Part shown: in pieces, positions 27,369 to 35,509 of the stretch
How positions within the stretch are numbered: the first letter of the stretch is position 1
How the letters are laid out: each line of letters begins with the position of its first letter
Assembly: GCA_046153355.1 (NCBI GenBank)
Contig: JBJXEY010000388.1
Location: forward strand, 11,086 to 75,085
Direction of reading: 5' to 3'
Length of the DNA stretch: 64,000 bases
DNA from: 2-02-FULL-62-17 sp046153355
GTDB lineage: Bacteria; Pseudomonadota; Gammaproteobacteria; Burkholderiales; SG8-39
The notes under the pieces: generated by a model
What the model saw: only the letters and a program-made list of their open reading frames with translations
Databases searched by the model: none
What the model was told of the DNA's origin: nothing
Translations under genes and position numbers: made by a program

Positions 27369-27385
27369 ACAAGCACGGGAAATCC

Positions 27386-27823
27386 ATGGAATCCATCCAC
27401 AGCATCGAACGCGTCCTGGGCGGCAAGACAATCTTAAAGAGTTCGCCAAAAACCGCGAATGATTGGCATCAGATTCTGGAAGGCGGCTTGCCACTTGGCG
27501 CGCTCGATGCCCTGAAACGGGTGGCGTCCCTGTCGGACACGCAAATCGCCACGCTGGTGGGCATCAGCGGAAAAACCTTGCAACGCGCGCGTAGCGCGCG
27601 CCAATTGCTGGATAGCGTATCGAGCGACCGCTTATATCGGGTGGCTCGACTCATCGCATTGGCAAGCGAAGTCTTGGACGACGCAAAACGCGGCATCGGC
27701 TGGCTCACGCGCGCGCAGCCTGGTCTGGGTGGCAGCATTCCGCTGGCCCTCATGACGACCGATGCCGGCTGTGAGCAAGTCGAACAACTGTTACTACGAA
27801 TCGAACATGGGGTGTACACCTAA
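27386..27823 (+). CDS. Xre/MbcA/ParS-type antitoxin of a Xre-RES module
   Basis: Protein of 145 aa. A helix-turn-helix-like region (SDTQIATLVGISGKTLQRAR, about residues 50-70) is followed by a C-terminal toxin-binding domain of the DUF2384 type. That domain contains DRLYRVARLIALASEVL and GIGWLTRAQPGLGG, the block typical of antitoxins partnered with RES toxins. It should neutralise the following toxin and repress its own promoter. GGGA lies five bases before the ATG. The longer frames start within or before the -10 box and are rejected. The toxin begins 18 bp later. Confidence 0.87.
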   Translation: MESIHSIERVLGGKTILKSSPKTANDWHQILEGGLPLGALDALKRVASLSDTQIATLVGISGKTLQRARSARQLLDSVSSDRLYRVARLIALASEVLDDAKRGIGWLTRAQPGLGGSIPLALMTTDAGCEQVEQLLLRIEHGVYT

Positions 27824-27841
27824 TTTCGGGCGGCCAGCCGC

Positions 27842-28300
27842 TTGAAACACGCCTATCGCATCGTCAGGCGCCGACAAGCGCGCTTTGCCTTCAACGGCGA
27901 AGGAGCACGCATCGCCGGAGGCCGCTGGAATAGCCCCGGCAAACGCGCGGTTTATCTTTCCTCGACCCTGGCGCTTGCCGCGATGGAAGTCTTCGTGCAT
28001 CTGCGTGAAGACGCCGCGAGCTTGGATTATGTCTATTTCGAGATAGCCATTCCCGATGACCTTGTGATTGCAACACTTGATCGCAAACCCAAAGGCTGGC
28101 GTGCAGAACCGCCAGGCATGGCGTCCATGCATATTGGCGATCGATGGTTACAGGCGCAAACATCCGCGCTGCTCGCGCTACCGTCCGCGATTATCCCTAG
28201 CGAAATAAATTTTCTCCTGAATCCCAATCACCCCGATAGCGGCAAGCTGCGCATCGCACCGGCGCGGGCGTTTCACTTCGATCCGCGGATGTGGAAATAA
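27842..28300 (+). CDS. RES-domain toxin (NAD-degrading family)
   Basis: Protein of 152 aa with the RES fold. Arg in ARIAGGRWNSPGKRAVYLSS, Glu in LAAMEVFVHL and Ser in PSEINFLLNPNHPD supply the Arg-Glu-Ser signature. Characterised relatives kill or arrest cells by depleting NAD+. The start is TTG at 27842, with only a weak G-rich ribosome site. Poor initiation would keep toxin below antitoxin. The domain is complete and all three signature residues are present, so it is probably active. Confidence 0.87.
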   Translation: MKHAYRIVRRRQARFAFNGEGARIAGGRWNSPGKRAVYLSSTLALAAMEVFVHLREDAASLDYVYFEIAIPDDLVIATLDRKPKGWRAEPPGMASMHIGDRWLQAQTSALLALPSAIIPSEINFLLNPNHPDSGKLRIAPARAFHFDPRMWK

Positions 28301-28335
28301 AAACGCTCAAGAGCTGAGTTTTCATTTACTTCTTA

Positions 28336-28366
28336 TAGAAATCATTATGATTTATAATGATCTCTA
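28336..28366 (+). promoter_or_regulatory. HipBA operator overlapping promoter and start
   Basis: Perfect 7-bp arms ATCATTA (28341-28347) and TAATGAT (28355-28361) are separated by 7 nt. The symmetry extends outward to TAGA/TCTA with one mismatch. A TATAAT box (28353-28358) lies in the right arm, 7 bp before the hipB ATG, so the transcript may be leaderless. Confidence 0.65.
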
Positions 28367-28704
28367 TGGCACGCATAACAAACAATACTCTGCTGAGCGA
28401 GGAACTGCTCGACCGCCTTGGCCGACTCGGGCGTCGGCTGCGCGACGCGCGCATTCACCGCCGCCTGCGACAGATCGATCTTGCGCAAAAATCCGGCCTT
28501 TCGCGCTCCACAATTGAGAGCATCGAGCGAGGCGAAGCCACAACTTCGCTCGGGGCCTACGCCCACGTGTTGTGGGTGCTGGGCCTGGACCGGGAAATTG
28601 ATTTACTCGCCGACCCAGGCCTTGACCGCGAAGGCATCGCGTTGGCCTTCTCCTCTGCCGACAAGCGCGTACGCCCACGCGGCAAAATCGACAATGACTT
28701 CTGA
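28366..28704 (+). CDS. hipB: HipB-like antitoxin, Xre-family repressor
   Basis: DNA-binding antitoxin of 112 aa. The helix-turn-helix is clear: RLRDARIHRRLRQIDLAQ, then SGLSRSTIESIERGEATTSL. It should bind the palindrome over its own promoter and hold the HipA kinase inactive. An ATG at 28357 also opens the frame but lies inside the TATAAT box, so I choose 28366. The 3' end overlaps hipA by 11 bp, typical of coupled antitoxin-toxin pairs. Confidence 0.87.
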   Translation: MARITNNTLLSEELLDRLGRLGRRLRDARIHRRLRQIDLAQKSGLSRSTIESIERGEATTSLGAYAHVLWVLGLDREIDLLADPGLDREGIALAFSSADKRVRPRGKIDNDF

Positions 28705-29956
28705 AGCCTTCGTCTGGATTCATTTGCCCGGCGAAACCTCGTCAACGCTGGCGGGCCGCGTGCGCCGCGAACGGGCAACCGGCCAGGATGTAGGGAGATT
28801 CGTCTATGGAAAAACTTATCTGGCCAACGCGCGTGCGCTTCCCATCGATCCGATTCTTCTCCCCCTGCGCGAAGAGGAATTCGTAACCACGACGTTAAGC
28901 GGCCACTTCAGCGCGCTGCTCGACGCTGGCCCCGATAGCTGGGGCAAACGGCTTGCCGCGCTGGAATACGGTCCACAGGATGAACTCGGGTTTTTACTTT
29001 GTACGCGTGGCGAGCAAGCCGGAGCATTGTCCTTCTCGACTGAATCGAGTTCACCGCCGCAAGCGGGCGAGTGTTTCGAGTTTTCCTCGATCAACGCTTT
29101 GAACGAGGCTGCCATGTTAGTCGACCAGGGCGCGCCACTGGCGGAGCGACACTTGAAATTGCTCCAGGCGGGCACCGGCGGCGCGCGGCCGAAATTTAGC
29201 GTCGTCAAAGATGGCGCTTTGTGGCTTGCCAAGCTAGAGAGCATCCACGATCAAAATCTGCCCGCCAATTTACCGCGTTTGGAGGCCGCGACCCTCGATC
29301 TCGCGGCCATGGTGGGAATCGATGTTCCACCGCACCAACTGTATGCGATCGGCGCTCGACAACTGCTACTAGTCAAGCGCTTTGACCGGGTTCGCGCCGA
29401 GAACGCCAGCAACAGCAAAGTCTCCGAAGCATGGCTAAGGCGGCGTTACGTATCGGCGCGCAGCGTGTTTTATTCCAATCCCGAACTGCAACGCTGGAGT
29501 TATTCGGGTTCCTATCCGCGCCTATCGCGCGACATGGCACGCTGGTCGATCAACCCCGAGCATGATCGCCGGCAATTGTTTTTGCGGCTGGTATTCAATT
29601 GCCTGATTTCCAATACCGACGATCACGATCTCAATCACGGCTTGGTCGGCGGCGATGACGCGGCGGCAGGCTTCGCTTTGTCGCCCGCGTTCGATCTCGT
29701 GCCGGAGGCCTTGGGCACGGCACGGCGGCAACAGGCCTTGTTAATCGGCGATCAAGGCGCTGACGCGCGCCGCTCGAACATCCTCTCGGCCGTTGGCGCC
29801 TATGGCCTAACGCTTGCCACAGGCACCGAGCTTATCGACGAGGTAAAAGCCGTTGTCGCCAAACATTGGCGCGCCTGCCTTGAACGAAACGGCATTGGCA
29901 TGGCGGCCATTGAAAAATTGCAATCGTCTTTTGTACCAGCGTATTTCGAATCCTAA
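28694..29956 (+). CDS. hipA: HipA-like serine/threonine kinase toxin
   Basis: Protein of 420 aa in the HipA family, whose known members phosphorylate a tRNA synthetase and trigger growth arrest. An N-terminal HipA domain precedes the kinase core. GTGGARPKFSV is the nucleotide-binding loop with its Lys, ISNTDDHDLNHG the catalytic loop (Asp in NTDDHD, Asn after it), and LSPAFDLVPE the metal-binding Asp. The start at 28694 (MTSEAFVWIHLPG) lies inside hipB. A longer in-frame extension to 28418 is only the shadow of hipB. All key residues are present. Confidence 0.88.
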   Translation: MTSEAFVWIHLPGETSSTLAGRVRRERATGQDVGRFVYGKTYLANARALPIDPILLPLREEEFVTTTLSGHFSALLDAGPDSWGKRLAALEYGPQDELGFLLCTRGEQAGALSFSTESSSPPQAGECFEFSSINALNEAAMLVDQGAPLAERHLKLLQAGTGGARPKFSVVKDGALWLAKLESIHDQNLPANLPRLEAATLDLAAMVGIDVPPHQLYAIGARQLLLVKRFDRVRAENASNSKVSEAWLRRRYVSARSVFYSNPELQRWSYSGSYPRLSRDMARWSINPEHDRRQLFLRLVFNCLISNTDDHDLNHGLVGGDDAAAGFALSPAFDLVPEALGTARRQQALLIGDQGADARRSNILSAVGAYGLTLATGTELIDEVKAVVAKHWRACLERNGIGMAAIEKLQSSFVPAYFES

Positions 29957-30000
29957 GAAACGTCGATTAAGACGCGATTCGAAGTTCGTCATATTGGCGC

Positions 30001-30022
30001 TTCCCTCTGAATTGGGGGAGTT
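30001..30022 (+). repeat. Copy of the TTCCCTCT-N5-GGGGGAGTT repeat
   Basis: Matches 24060-24081 except for the variable central 5 bases. It lies in the 210-bp gap between convergent hipA and the TIGR03032-type gene, where I see nothing else. Confidence 0.45.
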
Positions 30023-30166
30023 CCCTAGGAAACAGTCGCCGGACGACAGCGGCGACAAGCAGGAGCGGCACTATCCCGAGGTCAGAACGAAGGTAATACT
30101 CTGGCGCTCCTCCTCGCTATCGAAGCGAATGCTGCCAGCCAGTCATTGACGCACTTGCCGAAGCAA

Positions 30167-31240
30167 TCATTCGTCCACGCTGATCACGCGTCGTATCTCA
30201 TCGGTTTTGAATCCCAAGGCCATCGGGCGCTTCACGCCAGGCAGGGTGATGATATCGTAGAGTTCGTCGACAATTCCTTCAATTCTAATCCAATGTACCG
30301 CGTCCCCCGTGCGTATATCGATGATTTGTATTCCACATCGGGATTCTGCCTTGCGTGTTTTTAAATTCTCATCCAACGCCAAACCGCTGAAAGTTTTGTT
30401 GTGGCGCGGTTTGGAAGTCCCCACCAGCGCGTAATCGCCGTGAAAATACAGCCCCCGCATATATCCGGCGCAAAAGGTCACCGGCACGAAACGCCCGGTT
30501 TGCAATTCCACATAACCGAAATCCCCGGTGCCGGAATTAAGCAACCACAGCTTGCCGCGATGCCAGCGCGGCGAATGCGGCATGGATAGGCCGCGACACA
30601 CAATCTGATTGCTTTGCACATCGATCACCACGCCGCCGCCCGCGCGGTGGTCGCGCCAACCGTCGACCACGTCCGACTCGCCCACCGCGGTCACATACGC
30701 CGCGCGCCCATCCTTCAAGGCAAGGCCATTCAAATGACAACGATCCTCGGCCGCCAGCTTGCTACTAAATGGCGGGCGCCACAGCGGTTTGAAGCTATGC
30801 GTTTCGCTCAACGTCGCAAGACAACCGAACAAGGTGTTGACGAACACCAGCCTGCCGTCGCTCTCCACCGCCATGTCGTGAATATCGCAATCGCCGGTGG
30901 TATTTCCCACTTGCGGAATATACAAACGGTCGTAACCATCCTGCATCTCGCCCTTGGTAAATACGTTTTCGAAGCGCCACATCTGATGCAGGCTGCTCAT
31001 ATAAAAACCATTCGCCGTGGGGCACAATCCCATGCAGCGATTAAAGGTTCTCTCGAAAATGGAGAATTCGCCGGTGCCCTTCAAACCCAGCAGGAACAAT
31101 TTGCCGATTTGATAGGTGGTGAGCGCAATCGACAATTTTTGTTCCGCAAGCCAAGCGAGCATTTGCCGCGAGGTGGTGATCTCCAATTGCGGTGTGGCTA
31201 TACCGGATACGCCGGCGTCATTCCCATCGTTCAAAGCCAT
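30167..31240 (-). CDS. TIGR03032-type (DUF4915) protein
   Basis: Protein of 357 aa that I place in the TIGR03032 family of unknown function, often found with TPR proteins. Recognisable parts are LAEQKLSIALTTYQIGKLFLLG, FERTFNRCMGLCP, GDCDIHDMAVESDG, VNTLFGCLATLSETHSF, AEDRCHLNGLA and the C-terminal MALGFKTDEIRRV. The ATG at 31240 has AAGGA seven bases before it. The reading frame continues upstream in a TPR-like sequence that is shifted by one base (see 31241-31665). The present product may therefore be the C-terminal part of a former longer protein of about 499 aa. Confidence 0.72.
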   Translation of the reverse strand: MALNDGNDAGVSGIATPQLEITTSRQMLAWLAEQKLSIALTTYQIGKLFLLGLKGTGEFSIFERTFNRCMGLCPTANGFYMSSLHQMWRFENVFTKGEMQDGYDRLYIPQVGNTTGDCDIHDMAVESDGRLVFVNTLFGCLATLSETHSFKPLWRPPFSSKLAAEDRCHLNGLALKDGRAAYVTAVGESDVVDGWRDHRAGGGVVIDVQSNQIVCRGLSMPHSPRWHRGKLWLLNSGTGDFGYVELQTGRFVPVTFCAGYMRGLYFHGDYALVGTSKPRHNKTFSGLALDENLKTRKAESRCGIQIIDIRTGDAVHWIRIEGIVDELYDIITLPGVKRPMALGFKTDEIRRVISVDE

Positions 31241-31665
31241 GCTTTCATCCTTATTTTTGCGTTTTTCATTGTAGAAGACATTCGCGGCAACAGGGTTCGT
31301 ATCGATAACGAGATCTTCTCGTGACCGCGTCTGTTGTCGCGGCATGGTTTCGACGGCATTGCCCAGTTGTTGGGCCGCCCTCGACAACAGCGGCGTCCAA
31401 CCCTCGCCCTCCATCTGCCGCAACAAATGCAGGGTCGGATACCAGGGCGCATAACGGCAGAATTGAAGCGTATCGCCAAAGCCGCGGCCGCATCCATTTG
31501 CCCGTTAAAACGAAGAGCAACACCAAGGCCTGCTTGGACTGCGGCGTTGTTGGGCGTGGCGGCGGCGGCATCCTGCATCGACCGCAGAGCCGTTTGGCCG
31601 TCACCCTTGGCGAGCGCCGCTTGCGCCCCCGCCAGCAGCGCGTCAATGGATGCAGCAGGATTCAT
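31241..31665 (-). pseudogene. Frameshifted TPR N-terminus of the TIGR03032-type gene
   Basis: A start at 31665 overlaps the stop of the upstream TPR/GT41 gene as ATGA, supporting a real translation start. The first 60 or so codons read as a TPR unit (QAALAKGDGQTALRSMQDA, NNAAVQAGLGVALRFNGQ). Near AAA 31478-31480 the TPR pattern moves to another frame (GDTLQFCRYAPWYPTLHLL), which runs without stop into the 30167-31240 protein. Adding one base there gives a 1500-bp frame. It could be a mutation, a sequence error or programmed slippage. Confidence 0.6.
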
Positions 31666-33962
31666 TTCTTCGAATTACGCGGCTGGCGCTTGGTCTTGGT
31701 AGATTTGCCATGATCGTCAAGCGCCTCATTGGCATTGAGCATTCGCGCGGCGCCACCATCGCAGTAGCTTGTCCACATACGTTGCAACAGCCGTTCGAAA
31801 TTTTTCACGTAGGTCTCGATATCGCAAAGCCTAGAGGCCAGCATCTTGGCGCGCAGGCGCTCGCGCCCGACGCGCAACTCGCGAACATTCCCCGCCAAAT
31901 TTTTCGCCACCGCGACGTAGCGATTCTCATCCTCCGCAACCCATGCAGCCTCGCCCAGCGTATGCATGAAACTCGCGCCCATGCGGCCAACGAAATTGCC
32001 ACCGCAGAGGCACACCACCGGCACACCCATCCACAGCGCCTGCAACGTGGTGGTGCCGCCGTTGTAGGGGGTGGGGTCGAGACCAATGTCGACATCGCCA
32101 TACTCTTGCATCATGTCGGCCAAGCCATTCGGGCCGCGAAATTCGATGCGATCTCGACCGATGCCTTGCGCGGCAAACAGTGTGGCGAAGCGCTGCCGCA
32201 CCGCCTCATCGCGCAACGAGGGCGCCTTCAACAACAGGCGCGATCCAGGCACCGCCTGCAACACGCGCGACCACAGCGCAATCGTGCGGGGTGACAACTT
32301 CATGGCGTTATTAAACGATGCGAACACCACCGGCGCCTCGCTGGCACGCGCCTTTGGCAGCGGATAAGGGTCCACCGGCGCCCAACACCACACGCAATCG
32401 GGCATCTGCGCGATGCCCTCGCTGATCAGATTGGCATGTTCTTGCGGCGTCACCACCGCATCGCCAATTAGCCAATCGATGCTTTTCATACCGGTGGAAC
32501 CAGGATAGCCGAGGAAACTCGCCTGCACCGGCGCCGCGCGCATGGCGAATACTCCCAGGCGATGGCTGGCGGTGTGTCCGGCCAAATCCACCAGCACATC
32601 GATGCCATCTTCGAGAATCGTTTGCCGTAGCGCGTTGTCGTCCATCGCGGCGCACTCCACCCAGCGATCCGCGCTCGCCTTGGCTTGGCGCGTGTATTCG
32701 TCGTGCATATTGCCGGTGTGATAAATATGAATGGCAAAGCGTTCGTGATCGTGGCGCAGGAGCACCGGCAACATGAAAATATTCACCGGATGTTGGCGAT
32801 GAATATCCCCGGTGACATAACCGATACGCAGACGCCGCGTCGGTTCGGCAAGAAATCGTTGGCGTGCCGCATCCCTGGTTTTCTCGAAATCGTTGCCCCT
32901 ACCAACTGCGGCCTCGATCGGCGTGCATAGACGGCGATGCCAATCGGCCACCTCCTCGGGACTTAAGGTGTCTTGGTACAACAAGGTCATGGCAATGCTT
33001 GAAGCGGTGCGCGACAGCGGATCGCCACCGGCCTCATAGCTTTTTTGTAGGGTGAGCAGGTGACCGCGAGCATCGCCCATGCGCCCCATCAAACCCGCCT
33101 CCAACAAGCGCGCTTCGGCGTTGTCCGGGTCGATGGCCTGCACCCGCGCCAAACTGTCGCGGCAATCGGCCAGCGAATACACCTCGGACTGAATTTTCGC
33201 GAGGCTAAGCAATAGCGTCACGCTATCTGGCCTGAGACTCAACGCCTTTTTAAGAACGTCGATAGCCTCCTGCCAATAATTGTGGCCATAGACGCGACCG
33301 GCCAAGTTCGCCAAAAAATCCGGATTATTGGAAAGCGATGCCCTCGCGAACGCTTTCTCCGCCGCCGCGTTATTGCCCACGCGAAGCAACGCCTCGCCCA
33401 AGTACATCATCGAACCAAAACGCATCGGGCGAATATCCAAAAGCCCGGAAAACGCCGACACCGCCCCCGCGCCATCGCCCGCGTTCAGTCGCCACACACC
33501 CATCCAGTGCAGGGATTCGCCGGGCAGGGGTTCGAGGGCGGAGGCCTCGCGAATGGCGGCGACAATATCCAGATTGGCGCCCTGGGTCAAAGCACCTCCG
33601 ACGCCAGCGCCAATCAGCTCCCAAAGGCGCGCGAGATATAGACAAGTCAACCAATCGCCCGGGCAGTCCTCGCGCTGCTTGGCAAAGCGCGCGACACGCG
33701 CCGCCGCATCCGGCAAAGAAGCACGCCCAAGCAAAGCGTCGCCAGCGGCAACATCCTGAAACGCCCCTAGATCCAAGGCCAGCAATTGGGACTTCAAACT
33801 CGCGTCGCAACGCAACGCCTGACGCGCTGCATAACCCGCCTGCCAATCGAGGTTCTCTGCGGCATAGATCCGCGCCAACTCGAACCAGTGTTGCGCATGC
33901 GCGGGCGCCGCACGTAGCGCCAACCAATGCTGGGGGATGGCGCTTAAATCCGCGGTAATCAT
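31662..33962 (-). CDS. TPR / GT41 (O-GlcNAc transferase-like) glycosyltransferase
   Basis: Protein of about 766 aa. Residues 1-340 are tetratricopeptide-like helices. The rest is a family 41 glycosyltransferase: RLRIGYVTGDIHRQHPV, DVLVDLAGHTASHRLGVFA, RAAPVQASFLGYPGSTG, FASFNNAMKLSP, PYNGGTTTLQALWMGVPVV. The latter group corresponds to the UDP-sugar binding half. Bacterial members glycosylate cytoplasmic or surface proteins. A TTG at 34019 would add 19 residues; neither start has a good ribosome site, so the start is uncertain. It is coupled by ATGA to the TPR/TIGR03032 gene. Confidence 0.85.
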   Translation of the reverse strand: MITADLSAIPQHWLALRAAPAHAQHWFELARIYAAENLDWQAGYAARQALRCDASLKSQLLALDLGAFQDVAAGDALLGRASLPDAAARVARFAKQREDCPGDWLTCLYLARLWELIGAGVGGALTQGANLDIVAAIREASALEPLPGESLHWMGVWRLNAGDGAGAVSAFSGLLDIRPMRFGSMMYLGEALLRVGNNAAAEKAFARASLSNNPDFLANLAGRVYGHNYWQEAIDVLKKALSLRPDSVTLLLSLAKIQSEVYSLADCRDSLARVQAIDPDNAEARLLEAGLMGRMGDARGHLLTLQKSYEAGGDPLSRTASSIAMTLLYQDTLSPEEVADWHRRLCTPIEAAVGRGNDFEKTRDAARQRFLAEPTRRLRIGYVTGDIHRQHPVNIFMLPVLLRHDHERFAIHIYHTGNMHDEYTRQAKASADRWVECAAMDDNALRQTILEDGIDVLVDLAGHTASHRLGVFAMRAAPVQASFLGYPGSTGMKSIDWLIGDAVVTPQEHANLISEGIAQMPDCVWCWAPVDPYPLPKARASEAPVVFASFNNAMKLSPRTIALWSRVLQAVPGSRLLLKAPSLRDEAVRQRFATLFAAQGIGRDRIEFRGPNGLADMMQEYGDVDIGLDPTPYNGGTTTLQALWMGVPVVCLCGGNFVGRMGASFMHTLGEAAWVAEDENRYVAVAKNLAGNVRELRVGRERLRAKMLASRLCDIETYVKNFERLLQRMWTSYCDGGAARMLNANEALDDHGKSTKTKRQPRNSKK

Positions 33963-34039
33963 CCTATCGTTTTGCCACGCAACAAAGCCGGTATCCGGGA
34001 CCAACGTACTTGTTGGCAAAACAATGCTTGTCGCGACAA

Positions 34040-34261
34040 TTACAGACGTTGCTCGTTTTCGAAGTTTTCGGAAAAGTCTTCCGGCGCATCGATTGGATTG
34101 GCGCGCATCGCATCGAACGCGGAATATGGTTTGCCGGTGATCGACTTGGCGTCGACCAACACGATAACCTCCGCCTTCGACCCGGGCTCGAGCAATCGAC
34201 TGCTCAAGTGAACGCTACGGTCCGGCCCGACCTGGACTTTTTCACGTATAGCAATAGACAT
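34040..34261 (-). CDS. Small antitoxin-like protein
   Basis: Protein of 73 aa from an ATG with AGGGAG upstream. The pattern IREKVQVGPDRSVHLSS followed by LEPGSKAEVIVLVD resembles the short DNA-binding strands of AbrB-like or related antitoxins. The acidic tail (DAPEDFSENFENEQRL) could contact a toxin. No toxin gene follows on this strand, so it may be an orphan. I do not recognise a named family with confidence. Confidence 0.5.
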   Translation of the reverse strand: MSIAIREKVQVGPDRSVHLSSRLLEPGSKAEVIVLVDAKSITGKPYSAFDAMRANPIDAPEDFSENFENEQRL

Positions 34262-34810
34262 GTTCGGCTCCCTAGGTACCAAGCAATGCGTCGCTGCTGC
34301 CCTTCATTTTAACGCAATGGCCGCCGAAATCTCTAGCAACGTTTCTGCGGTGTGATCGAACGACACCGTTCGACGCCATCGAAAGTCGCGATAAAAACTC
34401 AAGAACTTGGCAATTGCAAAACCCGTGCGACATGCAACCGTTCAATTTGTCGAATTACAAAAACTCTCCCCAACGCACGCCGACTATCGCCTGCCACGCC
34501 GCGAGCAATTCGCGCCTTCCCGGCCAGCCTGTGCCGCCTGGCCCTGAGCCTGCTGCGAGGTAATCGACGAGTGCGCTCGCAATGCACTGGCGATGCGGCG
34601 AGGCAAATTTTTCACCGTTTCGTTTTCGAATTCCAGCTTGTCAGTGTTTCACTCTAAAATGAATCAGTCGCGAGGGGACGTGCCCTCCCAATTTAGACCT
34701 CCCTTGGTAAACATTGAACGAGGATGCCTTCGCCGCCTTGTATCCCCGAATGCGGTTGCACCGAACCTGGAATGCGGACTTAATCAGCGTTTCCCTGGGA
34801 ATTTTTTAAG
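34262..34810. other. 549-bp gap with diverged repeat
   Basis: No convincing gene. A diverged copy of the 24.06-kb repeat lies at about 34636-34694, including AGGGGACGTGCCCT at 34673-34686. The core GGGGACGT(A/G)CCC also occurs, in the other orientation, at 45541 and 46562. ATCAGCGTTTCCCTGG near 34785 echoes both the start and end of the 24-kb element. The cysC promoter should lie here. Confidence 0.45.
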
Positions 34811-35407
34811 ATGACAACCCCATACCAGCCTGGCGCAGCGAAAGCGCCCTTGTATGCGCTAAGGCGCGCTGATCGTGAACGCCTGAATGGACACACCGGT
34901 CGCGTGGTTTGGATCACCGGCCTCTCGGGCGCGGGAAAGTCGACCCTGGCCAATGCGCTGGAATTGGCCTTGCATGCGCAAGGCAAGCGCACCTACGTAC
35001 TCGATGGAGACATCTTGCGTTCGGGGCTCAACAAAGACCTCGGTTTCGACGCCGCCAGCCGCGCCGAAAATATTCGCCGCGTCGCCGAAGTCGCGGCGAT
35101 CATGATGGACGCGGGCATCATTGTCATCACCGCTTTCATCTCGCCATTTCGGCGCGAACGCGACATGGCACGCGAATTGATCGGCGACCGGGGGTTCATC
35201 GAAGTGTACGTAAACACGCCATTAGCGGTGTGTGAGCAACGCGACCCAAAGGGTCTCTACAAAAAAGCGCGCCAAGGGCAATTGCGCGACTTCACTGGCA
35301 TCGACAGCCCCTATGAAGCTCCCCTACGGCCCGGGGTCAGCTTCGACTTTTCTGCGCAATGCTCGCAGGAGGCGGTGCAGGTTTTACTGGGGATGTTGGA
35401 AAAATAA
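34811..35407 (+). CDS. cysC: Adenylylsulfate (APS) kinase
   Basis: Enzyme of 198 aa phosphorylating APS to PAPS in the cytoplasm, the sulfate donor for PAPS-dependent sulfotransferases and for sulfite formation. The P-loop GLSGAGKST is at 37-45, DGD at 65-67, then NIRRVAEVA, ISPFRRERDMAREL, GLYKKAR and FTGIDSPYEAP, all CysC hallmarks. No ATP sulfurylase subunit is adjacent, so it is not in a standard assimilation operon. With the TPR/glycosyltransferase genes nearby it may supply PAPS for a surface modification. The arylsulfotransferase-like proteins at 12.8 and 16 kb would not need PAPS. Confidence 0.93.
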   Translation: MTTPYQPGAAKAPLYALRRADRERLNGHTGRVVWITGLSGAGKSTLANALELALHAQGKRTYVLDGDILRSGLNKDLGFDAASRAENIRRVAEVAAIMMDAGIIVITAFISPFRRERDMARELIGDRGFIEVYVNTPLAVCEQRDPKGLYKKARQGQLRDFTGIDSPYEAPLRPGVSFDFSAQCSQEAVQVLLGMLEK

Positions 35408-35439
35408 CTCTCGCCCCCGAACTCGTTGGCGCAAAAAAA

Positions 35440-35468
35440 TCGGACCTGCCCTTTTGGGTCAGGTCCGA
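35440..35468. terminator. Bidirectional terminator, cysC / ubiD-family
   Basis: Stem arms TCGGACCTGCCC and GGG-T-CAGGTCCGA (one bulge) surround a TTTT loop. A-rich sequence lies on the left and T-rich on the right. It sits between two convergent genes and could end both transcripts. Confidence 0.7.
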
Positions 35469-35509
35469 GATTTTGGCTACTTGGGCGGTCTGATACTCAG
35501 GCGTTACGA

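Noticed and set aside
27353..27385. Upstream ATG for the Xre-type antitoxin
   Set aside because: This ATG lies within the TATAAT box, so it would not be in the transcript from that promoter.
28418..28693. N-terminal extension of hipA
   Set aside because: It is the hipB coding region read in another frame; the HipA domain begins at 28694.
34352..34657. 101-codon + strand frame before cysC
   Set aside because: Basic, low-complexity product without motif or ribosome site, running into a repeat copy.
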